DNA from: Acidimicrobiia bacterium
Lineage (GTDB): Bacteria; Actinomycetota; Acidimicrobiia; IMCC26256; JAENVU01
NCBI GenBank assembly: GCA_025361725.1
Contig: JANYJV010000024.1
Span: forward strand, 1-53,350
DNA: 53,350 nucleotides
Reading direction: 5' to 3'
The stretch's first letter is position 1. Each line of letters opens with the position of its first letter. Shown piece by piece: positions 34,070-43,260 of this stretch. The position numbers and the translations under genes are program-made. The notes under the pieces were generated by a model that worked only from the letters and a program-made list of their open reading frames with translations, did no database searches and had not been told where the DNA came from.

Positions 34070-35563
34070 TCAGGCAGAGACGTCGGCCGAGCCGGGGTGG
34101 GTCATGTCGATCGGCACGACGATCCGGTCGAACAACGCTTCCGAGACGCCGTTGGCGAGCGCAGCGACCTTGAGGGTCGTGTCATGGTCGATCGCGTGGT
34201 GCGCGATCGTCGAAGCCTGGTCGTACCCGATGATCGGCGAGAGCGCCGTCACCATCATGACGGAGTGTTCGATGTTCTCGGTGATACGAGACTCGTTGAG
34301 CTGCGCGCCCTCGATCATGAAGGTGCGGAACCGGCCGCACATGTCGGCCATGATCCGCGCCGAGTGCAGGAAGTTGCTGATGATGATCGGCCGGAACGCG
34401 TTCAGCTGGAAGTTGCCTTCCGCGCCACCCATCTGTACCGCAACGTCCGAGCCCATGATCTGGATACACACCATCAGCATCGCTTCGGCCTGCGTGGGAT
34501 TCACCTTGCCCGGCATGATCGACGATCCGGGCTCGTTCGACGGCAGCACGAGCTCCATGAGCCCGGTGCGCGGACCGGATCCGAGCCACCGGAGATCGTT
34601 GGCGATCTTGAACAACGTGACCGCCGCGGTCTTGAGGCTCGCGTGCGCGCGCACCATCCGATCGAGCGTGCCCTGCGCGGTGAACTTGTTGGTGGCGGTG
34701 ACGATCGGGAACCCGGTCAGCTCCGACAACGCGGCGGCGACGTCTTCACCGAAGCCGGCGGGCGCGTTGAGTCCGGTACCGACCGCGGTCCCACCCATCG
34801 CGACCTGCAGCAGCCCGGCGATGCTGTGCTCGATCTCCGCGATGGCATCGTCGAGCGCGCCCACGTAGCCCGACCACTCCTGGCCGACGGTCAGCGGCGT
34901 GGCGTCCTCCAGATGCGTCCGACCGATCTTGACCACCGTCGCCCACTGCTGCGCCTTCGTGTCGATGGCGTCGCGGAGGGCGCGAAGCGCGGGAAGCGTT
35001 CTCGTCGTCGTCATTTGGTACGCCGCGATGTGCATCGCGGTCGGGAACGTGTCGTTGCTCGACTGGCCCATGTTGACGTGGTCGTTCGGGTGCACCGGCG
35101 TCTGCGAGCCGAGTACACCGCCCACGAGCTGGATGCACCGGTTCGAGATGACTTCGTTCACGTTCATGTTCGATTGCGTGCCCGAGCCCGTCTGGAAGAC
35201 GTACAGCGGAAACTCCGCGTCGAGCGCGCCGCTGATGACCTCGTCGCTCACGCGCTGAATCAGGTCCGCTTTCCACTGCGGCAACCGACCGGCGCGCGCG
35301 TTGACGATGCTCGCGGCCTTCTTCACGTGGCCGTAGGCGTGGTACACCTCGGCCGGCATGCGGTCGTCACCGATGTTGAAGTGCGTGAGGCTGCGCTGGG
35401 TCTGCGCGCCCCAGTAACGATTGGCGGGGACGGGAACCGCGCCGAGACTGTCGAACTCGTGGCGCGTGCCGGTGGCGTCCAACCCGATCGGATGATCTCG
35501 GACTTCGGGGACATCGTCCACCGGTCCGGCCGGTGCGGGGGTCGTGTCGACAACTGCAGTCAT
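34070..35563 (-). CDS. fumC: Class II fumarate hydratase
   Basis: A 497-residue member of the aspartase/fumarase superfamily. The fumarase signature loop GSSIMPGKVNPTQ is intact with its catalytic Ser, and KIGRTHLEDATPLT, TGSGTQSNMNVNEV and HPNDHVNMGQSSNDTFP match class II fumarase. Fumarase rather than aspartase is favoured by KIGRTHL and the adjacent malic enzyme. It catalyses fumarate + water to L-malate in the TCA cycle. An N-terminal extension of about 35 residues (Pro/Val/Asp-rich) precedes the family start. Lies 59 bp downstream of the malic enzyme gene in the same direction. Confidence 0.93.
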   Translation of the reverse strand: MTAVVDTTPAPAGPVDDVPEVRDHPIGLDATGTRHEFDSLGAVPVPANRYWGAQTQRSLTHFNIGDDRMPAEVYHAYGHVKKAASIVNARAGRLPQWKADLIQRVSDEVISGALDAEFPLYVFQTGSGTQSNMNVNEVISNRCIQLVGGVLGSQTPVHPNDHVNMGQSSNDTFPTAMHIAAYQMTTTRTLPALRALRDAIDTKAQQWATVVKIGRTHLEDATPLTVGQEWSGYVGALDDAIAEIEHSIAGLLQVAMGGTAVGTGLNAPAGFGEDVAAALSELTGFPIVTATNKFTAQGTLDRMVRAHASLKTAAVTLFKIANDLRWLGSGPRTGLMELVLPSNEPGSSIMPGKVNPTQAEAMLMVCIQIMGSDVAVQMGGAEGNFQLNAFRPIIISNFLHSARIMADMCGRFRTFMIEGAQLNESRITENIEHSVMMVTALSPIIGYDQASTIAHHAIDHDTTLKVAALANGVSEALFDRIVVPIDMTHPGSADVSA

Positions 35564-35622
35564 GGGGATCCTCTGGCCTTCGGAGAAGTGGGCGCTCGCG
35601 TGCGATCAGGTCTTGCGTGCGA

Positions 35623-37407
35623 TCAGGCGGCGATGACGGTCCGGTAGACCGGCCACCATTCGGCGCGGCGCACGGCCTCGACCGGGTTCTCGATGTCGGC
35701 CTGCGCCAGGCCTTCAGCTTGGGCTCGCTTCACCACGTCGACTGCCACCGTGCTGGACGTCGCCCGCAGGTACTGGTTCGACGGGAGGAGTGCGGCCCCC
35801 GGCGCCGTCGTATCGGCTTGGCCGGCGACGGCGAGCGCTGCGGCGCGGATCATTTCGTCGGAGATCCTCGACGCGCGAGCGACGATGACACCCAGGCCGA
35901 GTCCGGGATAGAGCGCCGCGTTGTTCGCTTGGCCGATGCGGTGGACGATGCCGTTGATCTCGACGTCGTCGAAGGGCGAACCGGTGGCAACCAGCGCCCG
36001 ACCGTCGGTCCAGGTGAGGATTTGCTTCGGCGTTGCTTCGGCCAGGGGAGTCGGATTCGAGAGTGGGAACACGATCGGGTGATCCGTGTGCGCGGCCATG
36101 CCCTTGACGATCGCTTCGGTGAACCGGCCCGGTGTGGTGGACGTACCGATGAGGATGGTCGGCTTCACCTGGGCGACGACCTCGGCGAGGTCGATGATCC
36201 CCGAGGCGCGCTCCTCTTGGAGCGTGGCCATCGCGGGCCACCGCATTGCGTCCGCGGTATCGACAACTGGGGCCGTGAGTGTCCACCCGGCGACGTCGGC
36301 CTGCGGCTTCGCGTACGGCCGCTGGTAGTCGAGGAGGTCGTCGTTCATGTCGGCGGTCAACAGACCCGGGAGGTCGACGATGTGGATGCGTGCAATCGCG
36401 TCGGCCTCGGAGAGTCCGTCGCGGACCATCTGGTCGCGAATCTGGTCGGCGATGCCACAACCCGCGGTGCCTCCGCCGAGGATCACGACGCGCTGGTCGG
36501 TCCACGCCGTCCCCGCGACCTTCAGCGCGTTGTACAGGCCCGACATCGTGATCGCACCCGTGCCCTGCATGTCGTCGTTGAACGTCGCGCAGGTGTCTCG
36601 GTAGCGGTCGAGTATACGCCGACAGTTCGTCGAGCCGAAGTCCTCCCAGTGCAACAGCGCGTTCGGGAAGAGTTTGCGCGCCGCCTGCACGTAAGCGTCC
36701 ACGAACGCGTCGTAGCGCTCGCCGCGCACCCGGCCGTGCCGGTTGCCGATGTAGTCGAGATCGTTGAGCAGCATCTCGTTGTCGGTGCCGACGTCGAGCA
36801 CGATCGGGAGTACGCGATGCGGATCAACGCCCGCGGCCGCGGTGTAGACCGCGAGCTTGCCGATCGAAATGTCGATACCGCCCGCACCCCAGTCGCCGAT
36901 ACCGAGGATCTCTTCGGCATCGGTCGCGACGATGAGGTCGATCTCGTCTGCCGTCGCGCCCGTCGCCGCGAGCGCCGCTTCGACCCCGTCGACGTCGTCG
37001 ATGCTCAGGAAGACCCCGCGCGGTCGCGAGTACACCTCGCTGAAGTTCTCGATCGCCTCGCCCACCGTCGGGTCGTACGCCACCGGCAGCATCTCAAGAA
37101 GATGGTGCTGCATCAGCGCGTAGAACAGCGTGACGTTCGTGTCGTGCAGGCGCAGGAGGTAGAGGTGCTTGTCCAGGTCGGTCGCGTGTTCGGAGTAGTG
37201 GATGTACGCCTGCTCCACCTGCTGCGCCAGCTCCATCGGCGCGGCTGTCGGCACCAAGCCCACAAGCCCGAGGCCCTTTCGCTCCACCTCGGAGAAGGCC
37301 GCGCCCTTGTTCAGCGCAGGGTTCCGCAGGACGTCATAGCCCCGGGATTCGGTCTCGAAGACGGTCTCGCCGTCACGGGTGATCACTCGGACGTGGCGTG
37401 AGTTCAT
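35623..37407 (-). CDS. NAD-dependent malic enzyme (oxaloacetate-decarboxylating)
   Basis: A 594-residue malic enzyme of the large SfcA/MaeA type. Recognisable parts are RGYDVLRNPALNKG at the N-terminus, ATDAEEILGIGDWGAGG containing the first dinucleotide motif, the metal site in WEDFGSTNCRRILDRY with FNDDMQGTGA, and the NAD-binding VVILGGGTAGCGIA. It converts malate to pyruvate and CO2. Placed directly upstream of fumarase, it gives a fumarate-malate-pyruvate exit from the TCA cycle, useful for growth on fatty acids or dicarboxylates. Start at ATG 37407, where homologues begin. Confidence 0.93.
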   Translation of the reverse strand: MNSRHVRVITRDGETVFETESRGYDVLRNPALNKGAAFSEVERKGLGLVGLVPTAAPMELAQQVEQAYIHYSEHATDLDKHLYLLRLHDTNVTLFYALMQHHLLEMLPVAYDPTVGEAIENFSEVYSRPRGVFLSIDDVDGVEAALAATGATADEIDLIVATDAEEILGIGDWGAGGIDISIGKLAVYTAAAGVDPHRVLPIVLDVGTDNEMLLNDLDYIGNRHGRVRGERYDAFVDAYVQAARKLFPNALLHWEDFGSTNCRRILDRYRDTCATFNDDMQGTGAITMSGLYNALKVAGTAWTDQRVVILGGGTAGCGIADQIRDQMVRDGLSEADAIARIHIVDLPGLLTADMNDDLLDYQRPYAKPQADVAGWTLTAPVVDTADAMRWPAMATLQEERASGIIDLAEVVAQVKPTILIGTSTTPGRFTEAIVKGMAAHTDHPIVFPLSNPTPLAEATPKQILTWTDGRALVATGSPFDDVEINGIVHRIGQANNAALYPGLGLGVIVARASRISDEMIRAAALAVAGQADTTAPGAALLPSNQYLRATSSTVAVDVVKRAQAEGLAQADIENPVEAVRRAEWWPVYRTVIAA

Positions 37408-37455
37408 GCTCGACCTTCGGCAAATCGCCGCGGCGGCTTGACCCAAAAACCGTCA

Positions 37456-37480
37456 CGGGCCGGCACTGCGTGCCGGCCCG
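37456..37480 (-). terminator. Intrinsic terminator of the aldehyde dehydrogenase gene
   Basis: An 11-bp perfect stem (CGGGCCGGCAC / GTGCCGGCCCG) with a 3-nt loop lies 14 bp past the stop of the aldehyde dehydrogenase gene, and on the minus strand it is followed within 6 nt by TTTTT. This is the clearest Rho-independent terminator in the window and separates the aldehyde dehydrogenase from malic enzyme. Confidence 0.88.
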
Positions 37481-37494
37481 CCTGACGATGGCGG

Positions 37495-38919
37495 TCAGCC
37501 GGCGTAGCCCATGATCGCCTTGGTCTCGAGGTACTCCTCGAAACCGAGCGCACCCCACTCGCGACCGTTGCCCGATTGGCGATAGCCACCGAACGGTGCA
37601 TTGAAGTCCGGACCGGCACCGTTGACGTGCACGTTGCCGGTTCGGATCCGGCGGGCCATCGCCTTGGCGCGATCAGCCGAACCGGAGATGTAGCCCGACA
37701 GGCCGTAGACTGTTTCGTTCGCAATACGGACCGCGTCGTCGTCGTCTTCGTAGCCGATCATCACGAGCACCGGACCGAAGATCTCCTGCTGGGCGATCGC
37801 CATGTCGTTGGTGACGTGCGAGAACACGGTCGGCTGCACGTAGTACCCGGTCTCGAGTCCCTCGGGCTTGCCCGGCCCACCGACCTCGAGCTTGGCGCCC
37901 TCGCCGATACCCTTCTCGATCAGTTGCTGGATGCGGCTGTACTGGGTCTCCGATACGACCGGGCCGATGGTGATGCCGTCGGCACGCGGGTCGCCGACCA
38001 CCACGTTCTTCGCCGCCGCGGCCGCGATCGCCGCGGCTTCGTCCATCCGCGACGCGGGGACCAGCATGCGCGTGGGCGCGTTGCACGACTGACCCGAGTT
38101 CGTACACATCGACGCCATGTCCCTGGCGATGACTTCGGCGAAGTCGGCGTCGTCGAGGATGATGTTGGCCGACTTCCCACCGAGCTCCTGGGCCACGCGC
38201 TTCACCGACGGTGCGGCGGCACGGGCCACCTCGATACCGGCGCGGGTCGAACCCGTGAACGACACCATGTCGACGTCCGGGTGCGCGGCCAGCGGCGCAC
38301 CCACATTGACGCCATCACCGTTGACCAGGTTGAACACGCCGGCCGGAACACCGGCCGCGTCGAGAATCTCCGCGAACAGGATGGCGTTCAGGGGGGCGAC
38401 CTCGGACGGCTTCAGCACCATCGTGCAGCCGGCGGCGATCGCAGGACCGACCTTGCAGGCGATCTGGTTCAGCGGCCAGTTCCACGGCGTGATCATTCCG
38501 CAGACCCCGATCGGCTCCCGGGCGACGAGCGTGGTGCCCAACATGTGTTCGAACTCGAAGTCGGCGAGCACTGCCCGCGCGGTGGCCAAGTGACCGAGCC
38601 CCGCGGCGGACTGCGCGATCTGGGCCAACCACAGCGGTGCACCGACTTCCTGGCTGAGGATGTCGGACAACTCCTCCATCCGGCCGGCGTAGACGCCGAT
38701 GATGCTGTCGAGCAGGGCGAGGCGCTCGTCCTTGCTGGTGAGCGAGAACGTTTCGAACGCGGCCTTGGCCGCGGCGACCGCGGCGTCGACGTCGTCGGCA
38801 CCGCCCATCGCGATCGACTCGATCGGCTGTTCCGTGGCCGGGTTGATCACCGCAAGCGTGTCACTGGTGAGCGGGGCGACCCACTGACCGTTGATGTAGA
38901 ACTGCTGGGCGTGGTCCAC
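37495..38919 (-). CDS. Aldehyde dehydrogenase family protein
   Basis: A 474-residue NAD(P)-dependent aldehyde dehydrogenase. PWNWPLNQIACKVGPAIAAG is the cofactor-binding segment, FTGSTRAG the glycine turn, VAQELGGKSANII holds the general-base Glu, NSGQSCNAPTRM the nucleophile Cys, and EIFGPVL plus GREWGALGFEEYLETK end the domain. I chose GTG 38919: GAGGAGA lies six bases upstream and the family start YINGQWV follows; the very long upstream frame is antisense to the ABC-F gene. Substrate probably a medium or aromatic aldehyde. Confidence 0.93.
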   Translation of the reverse strand: MDHAQQFYINGQWVAPLTSDTLAVINPATEQPIESIAMGGADDVDAAVAAAKAAFETFSLTSKDERLALLDSIIGVYAGRMEELSDILSQEVGAPLWLAQIAQSAAGLGHLATARAVLADFEFEHMLGTTLVAREPIGVCGMITPWNWPLNQIACKVGPAIAAGCTMVLKPSEVAPLNAILFAEILDAAGVPAGVFNLVNGDGVNVGAPLAAHPDVDMVSFTGSTRAGIEVARAAAPSVKRVAQELGGKSANIILDDADFAEVIARDMASMCTNSGQSCNAPTRMLVPASRMDEAAAIAAAAAKNVVVGDPRADGITIGPVVSETQYSRIQQLIEKGIGEGAKLEVGGPGKPEGLETGYYVQPTVFSHVTNDMAIAQQEIFGPVLVMIGYEDDDDAVRIANETVYGLSGYISGSADRAKAMARRIRTGNVHVNGAGPDFNAPFGGYRQSGNGREWGALGFEEYLETKAIMGYAG

Positions 38920-39043
38920 GGGGTTCTCCTCAGGGGGTCCGGCAAGCCGGAGATCATTCGAAACTTCTCGACCAAGCACGATAGGTGACAACGGCCCTTC
39001 ACGCTGCGGCGCCTCTTCGCTCGCCCTCGTAGTCTGGCTCGCG

Positions 39044-40837
39044 GTGATCCTGATCGATGCGAGCGGCCTACGGGCATCCCGGCCCAACCGTCCCCTCTTC
39101 ACGGATCTTTCGTTGACGCTCAGCGACGGCGACCGGATCGGAGTCGTCGGCCTGAACGGCTGCGGCAAGAGCACGCTGCTCAGCATGCTGAGCGGCGAAC
39201 GCGAACCGGAAGCCGGCGTCGTCCGCCGTGGTCGCGGTGCCCGCATCGGCGCTTTGGCCCAGTTACCGGAACTTCGGCGAGGCCAAGTCCGCGCGGTGGT
39301 CTGCGACGGCCTGGACGGGCAGGAGTGGCAAGGCGAGGCCATGCTGGACCGGCTGGGCATGGCCGGCATGCTCGACGTCTCCACCGACGAACTCTCCGGC
39401 GGCCAGAAGAAACGAGTCGCGTTGGCCGCGCTCCTCGCCCGTGAGTGGGATGCACTGATCCTCGACGAGCCGACCAACCATCTCGACCTCGACGCCATCG
39501 CCTTCCTCGAGACGTGGCTGGCAGACTTCGGCGGTGGGTTGCTCCTGGTGACCCACGACCGTCACGTGCTCGACCGGGTGACCACCAAGGTTCTGGAGAT
39601 CGACCGAGGTACGGGGTACCTGCACGTGCCGCAGAGCCGGACGGCCGGTTCCGGCTACGCCGCGTACCTAGCGGCGCGCATCGAGCGTGAGGAAAACGCT
39701 GCCGCCGCGGAACAGACGCGGAAGAACCTCGCCCGACGCGAACTCGCATGGCTCCGGCGTGGCGCACCCGCGCGATCCACCAAGCCGAAGGCCCGCATCG
39801 ACGCGGCCAAGGCGATCATCGAACGCGGCCCCCAAGCCAGCGCACGCGAGGGTGACATCGGCCTCTCGTTGGGGAGCTCGCGCCTCGGGTCACGCGGCGT
39901 GGAACTTCACGACGTCGCCTTTGCCTGGCCCGACGACTCGCGCCTCGTGCTCGAGCACGTCAACCACATGTTCGAACCGGGAGATCGCGTCGGCATCGTC
40001 GGCGCGAACGGTGTGGGCAAGAGCACGCTGCTCGATCTCGTGGCCGGGCGCCGCCACCCCACCCACGGCGTGGTCGACATGGGCACCACCGTCAAGATCG
40101 GCTACTACGACCAACTCGGACAGGACCTCGACGTCAACCAACGCGTTCGTGACGCCGTCGCGGGCAACAAGGGTGCACCGTCGGTCGAGGACGGGAAGTT
40201 GATGCGCCGTTTCTGGTTCGACGACGACACCCAGATGGCGCCGATCGGAACGCTCTCCGGCGGCGAGCGCCGGCGCCTCCAACTCCTGCTCACGCTGGTC
40301 GAACAACCGAATGTGCTGTTGCTCGATGAACCCACGAACGATCTCGACCTCGACACCCTGCGCGCGCTCGAGGAGTTCCTCGACGACTGGCCGGGCATCG
40401 TCGTGGTCGTCAGCCACGACCGGGTCTTTCTCGACCGCACTGTCGAGGAAGTGCTCGCGATCGACCCACACGGTCACGCGAGCATTGTCCGGGGTGGGGT
40501 CACCGGGTGGCTGACGCAACGAACCCAGCAGGCGTCATCTGCGGTCGCGCCGATGCGCGGATCACCGGCGACCGCACCGACGCCGGCCGCACGTGCCGCG
40601 TCGAAGAAGAGCCCAAGCACGTTGCGGCGCCAGCTCGATGTGGCCGAGCGCGAACTCGCGAAGGCCGTGGCCGTTCACGATCAGTTGCAGGCCGAGATGC
40701 ACTCGGCTGGTGCCGACCACGAAACGTTGGTACGGCTCAGTTCCGAACTCGCGGCGTCCCAGACCCAGGTCGACACCGCGGAGGAACGGTGGTTGACCCT
40801 CGCCGACCAAGCCGAGTCAATCGGCATGAACATCTGA
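39044..40837 (+). CDS. ABC-F family ATP-binding cassette protein
   Basis: A 597-residue tandem ABC ATPase with no membrane domain. Walker A motifs are in VGLNGCGKSTLL and VGANGVGKSTLL, signatures ELSGGQKKR and TLSGGERRR, Walker B LILDEPTNHLDLD and LLLDEPTNDLDLD. The linker between domains has the charged ABC-F pattern (ARREL...RRGAPARSTKPKARI), and the C-terminal 60 residues are a coiled coil (LDVAERELAKAVAVHDQL) like Uup. ABC-F proteins act on ribosomes as translation or antibiotic-resistance factors, and Uup-type ones may bind DNA branches. Divergent from the aldehyde dehydrogenase gene. Confidence 0.93.
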   Translation: MILIDASGLRASRPNRPLFTDLSLTLSDGDRIGVVGLNGCGKSTLLSMLSGEREPEAGVVRRGRGARIGALAQLPELRRGQVRAVVCDGLDGQEWQGEAMLDRLGMAGMLDVSTDELSGGQKKRVALAALLAREWDALILDEPTNHLDLDAIAFLETWLADFGGGLLLVTHDRHVLDRVTTKVLEIDRGTGYLHVPQSRTAGSGYAAYLAARIEREENAAAAEQTRKNLARRELAWLRRGAPARSTKPKARIDAAKAIIERGPQASAREGDIGLSLGSSRLGSRGVELHDVAFAWPDDSRLVLEHVNHMFEPGDRVGIVGANGVGKSTLLDLVAGRRHPTHGVVDMGTTVKIGYYDQLGQDLDVNQRVRDAVAGNKGAPSVEDGKLMRRFWFDDDTQMAPIGTLSGGERRRLQLLLTLVEQPNVLLLDEPTNDLDLDTLRALEEFLDDWPGIVVVVSHDRVFLDRTVEEVLAIDPHGHASIVRGGVTGWLTQRTQQASSAVAPMRGSPATAPTPAARAASKKSPSTLRRQLDVAERELAKAVAVHDQLQAEMHSAGADHETLVRLSSELAASQTQVDTAEERWLTLADQAESIGMNI

Positions 40838-40885
40838 GCCGCGTCGGACCGCGCCAGATCGGCGCGTGGCGTCGTGGCAGGACCG

Positions 40886-42613
40886 TTACGGCGCGAGTTG
40901 GTAGGTATCCATGAGACTCGATGCCTCATCCCACACGGCGGCGAAGCGGGCCGGATCCACGTGCGGGCGCACCACCATCTGCACCGCGAACGCGGCCTGC
41001 TTGTCTGATGTCGCCGACGTGCCGTGGAGTCGGGTCGCGCCGGCCGAGAAGTCACGAACGAACACGTCGAAGATCTGCTCGGTGACCGCTTCCCCGATCC
41101 CGTGGAGTTCCACGTTCTCCAGGATGAGTTGTCCATAGACCACGAGTGAGAACAGCTCTCCCAGCGCGAGCAGGAAGTCGACGTCGGTGGCCTGGGATCC
41201 TTCGGGGGCCGCGGCCTCAAGCATCGAGCGGAACGTCTCGACTTGGCCACGGAAGACGTTCACGTTCGGGGAGTCGAACCGATCGAACGTCACGGCCCAA
41301 TGGTGAAAGCGGATCTTGGCGAGTCCACGCGTCGGCGCCTGATGGAAGAGGTAGTCGTCATTGACGGCGTCGTGGCGCACCGGCACCTCGGGGTACTCCT
41401 GCGGAGCGAAGAAGTAGTTCGCCATGAACTTCACGATCAGGGCGATGTTCACGTGCACGGTGCCTTCGAGCTTGGGCAACGCGCGGATGTGGCGCGCCGC
41501 CATGTTGAAGTAGGTGTCGGCTTCGAAGCCCTTGGCGGCGATCACGTCCCACAACGCGTCGATCACGCGCTCGCCTTCGGTCGTGACCTTCATCTTCACG
41601 AGCGGGTTGTACAGCAGGTACCGACGATCGTCGTCGGACGCCGAACGCATGTAGTCGTTGGCCCGCATCGCGAAAAGCTTCATCGCGGTCAGGCGGGCGT
41701 AAGCATCGACGAAGAGTTGACGGACGTGGCCGAAGTCGGTGACGAGTCCGCCGTAGAGCTGGCGGTGGCCGGCGTGGTCGATCGCTTCGTGGAATGCGTG
41801 CGTGCAGATACCGATCGACGCCCAGCCGAGGTTGTACTTGCAGACGTTGATCGTGTTCAACGCCACGTTCCACGCCTCGGGGCCTCGCACCACGATGTCG
41901 GCGTCGGTGATCGGATAGTCGCGGAGCGAGAATGCGGACACGAACATCGGCGAATGCACCGTGTTCTTCTCGAGTTCGTACGCCGGGTGCTGCGACTCAA
42001 CAACGAAGAAGACGTACTCGGCCTCCGCCTCCGGGTCATTGTTCGCGATTTTGCCGAACACCGAGACGAGCGCGGCCTCGTTCCCGTTTCCGATGTAGTA
42101 CTTGCTGCCGCTCGCGACGTAGGTGCCGTCACCGGTCGGGGCGAGCGTCATCTCACTCGAGTAGATATCCGCGCCGTGTTCCTTCTCGGACAGTCCGAAG
42201 GCGAAGATCCCGCCCTCGCGCAGTAGCTCCGCCGTCCGGCGCTTCAGCGCCTCGTTCTCCCCCATGAAGATCGGTCCGAGACCGAGCATCGAGACCTGCC
42301 AGGCGTACCAGTAGCCGAGGCTGTAGAAGGCAGTGATCTCACTGAAGTGGCAGTTCCGCCACGTGTCCCACCGGGCGTCGTCGCCGCCGTAGGCCGCAGG
42401 AGTCATCAGGGTTGCAAAGGCCTGCGACTCGGCAAGGAAACGACAGAAGTCCTCGGACCAGACCCCGGCGTTGTCCTCCGAGGTGATCCGGTCCTTTCCG
42501 AGCGACTCGAAGTAGGCGATGGTCGCCTCCATCAAGTTCCGCGAGCCGGTGTCAAGCTCACCAGCCGAATAGGCGTGCGGGTTGAGCAGGATCCCCGGAT
42601 GTGCACCGCTCAT
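40886..42613 (-). CDS. Acyl-CoA dehydrogenase family protein (long form)
   Basis: A 575-residue acyl-CoA dehydrogenase-fold protein, about 180 residues longer than classical enzymes. The N-terminal helical domain includes LGKDRITSEDNAGVWSEDFC, the flavin domain GIFAFGLSEKEHGADIYSSE and GTYVASGSKYYIGNGNEA, and the C-terminal helical part has an insert around the residues reading FMANYFFAPQEYPEVPV. The pattern recalls the acyl-CoA oxidase-like/large ACAD groups. ATG 42613 has GAGGAG upstream; the open frame to 42733 is not family-like. Probably acts in lipid or acyl-CoA degradation. Confidence 0.87.
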   Translation of the reverse strand: MSGAHPGILLNPHAYSAGELDTGSRNLMEATIAYFESLGKDRITSEDNAGVWSEDFCRFLAESQAFATLMTPAAYGGDDARWDTWRNCHFSEITAFYSLGYWYAWQVSMLGLGPIFMGENEALKRRTAELLREGGIFAFGLSEKEHGADIYSSEMTLAPTGDGTYVASGSKYYIGNGNEAALVSVFGKIANNDPEAEAEYVFFVVESQHPAYELEKNTVHSPMFVSAFSLRDYPITDADIVVRGPEAWNVALNTINVCKYNLGWASIGICTHAFHEAIDHAGHRQLYGGLVTDFGHVRQLFVDAYARLTAMKLFAMRANDYMRSASDDDRRYLLYNPLVKMKVTTEGERVIDALWDVIAAKGFEADTYFNMAARHIRALPKLEGTVHVNIALIVKFMANYFFAPQEYPEVPVRHDAVNDDYLFHQAPTRGLAKIRFHHWAVTFDRFDSPNVNVFRGQVETFRSMLEAAAPEGSQATDVDFLLALGELFSLVVYGQLILENVELHGIGEAVTEQIFDVFVRDFSAGATRLHGTSATSDKQAAFAVQMVVRPHVDPARFAAVWDEASSLMDTYQLAP

Positions 42614-42779
42614 TGTCGAGTCTCCTCGGTCCAAGGTGGTCGCCATCGCGGTACCGACGGCTCCGGTGTCGCGGCGTGCGGTGCAGTATTGCCGAAGGGA
42701 CGCGACCGCCCGCTGAGCGAATACCCGAGCCAACAGTACGGGCGACGATCTCCTGGAGATGGGCCTGTACGACGCCGCG

Positions 42780-42947
42780 CTACGTCATCGCGTTTGGAAC
42801 GCTCGGGTGCTCGGCATCCCATACTCTCGTGGCCGTCTCGTCTCGGGCTTGCAGCTCCCGGAACGCGGCGAGTCCGTACAGGAAGACCGCGGTGGCAACG
42901 GCGAAGAAAATCACGGTACCAATCGCAAAGAGCGTGATCTGGCTCAT
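42780..42947 (-). CDS. Small single-pass membrane protein
   Basis: A 55-residue protein: an N-terminal transmembrane helix (about residues 4-28, TLFAIGTVIFFAVATAVFLY) followed by a charged cytoplasmic tail. Its ATG overlaps the stop of the preceding 69-residue membrane protein gene (ATGA), so the two are made together. No known family. It resembles small components that sit beside larger membrane complexes, but the neighbour downstream is an acyl-CoA dehydrogenase. Confidence 0.65.
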   Translation of the reverse strand: MSQITLFAIGTVIFFAVATAVFLYGLAAFRELQARDETATRVWDAEHPSVPNAMT

Positions 42948-43153
42948 CGTGGGCTCCGTTCTCCGGCGAGGAGGAGCGCGCCGAGGGACTGAATCGACGG
43001 GACCCAGATGCCAACGAAGATGCCCGCGCTCTTGTCGTCGGCGATGAAGTAGAGGTACACCGAGAGCAAGAACGACGCGAACGCCGCCCCGAGCAAGATG
43101 ACCTTGAGCATGGCGGTCGGTTTGGTCCCCGATTGGGTCGAGAGTGTCTGCAT
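42944..43153 (-). CDS. Small membrane protein with two TM helices
   Basis: A 69-residue protein with AAGGAGA five to six bases upstream of ATG 43153. Residues about 14-36 (LKVILLGAAFASFLLSVYLYF) and about 44-63 form two transmembrane helices joined by a short acidic loop (ADDKSAG). It starts about 105 bp from the divergent CarH-like regulator gene and overlaps the next small membrane gene by four bases. It may be a target of that regulator. Family not recognised. Confidence 0.68.
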   Translation of the reverse strand: MQTLSTQSGTKPTAMLKVILLGAAFASFLLSVYLYFIADDKSAGIFVGIWVPSIQSLGALLLAGERSPR

Positions 43154-43224
43154 TGGAATCTCCTTCTTGGGAAAGGTGGTGCCCGGCGGTGGGGTCTCCC
43201 ACCTGCACCTCGTGTGAAGTGTGT

Positions 43225-43260
43225 TTGACCGAGCTTATTTTAGCACTAAACTGACCGGAA
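43225..43260 (+). promoter_or_regulatory. Promoter of the CarH-like gene with embedded palindrome; leaderless start
   Basis: TTGACC (43225-43230) and TAAACT (43247-43252) are separated by 16 bp and put the transcription start about at the A of ATG 43260, so the mRNA would have no leader. The 12-bp inverted repeat TTTAG-CA-CTAAA (43239-43250) overlaps the spacer and -10 box and is a candidate operator, possibly for autoregulation and for the divergent small membrane genes. The region is AT-rich against a GC-rich background. Confidence 0.6.

Noticed and set aside
32819-35647. 942-residue plus-strand frame
   Set aside because: Arg/His/Val-rich shadow of the acyl-CoA dehydrogenase and fumarase genes on the other strand; high-GC artefact.
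38920-39498. Extension of the aldehyde dehydrogenase frame to 667 residues
   Set aside because: Antisense to the ABC-F gene; a good ribosome binding site precedes GTG 38919 instead.
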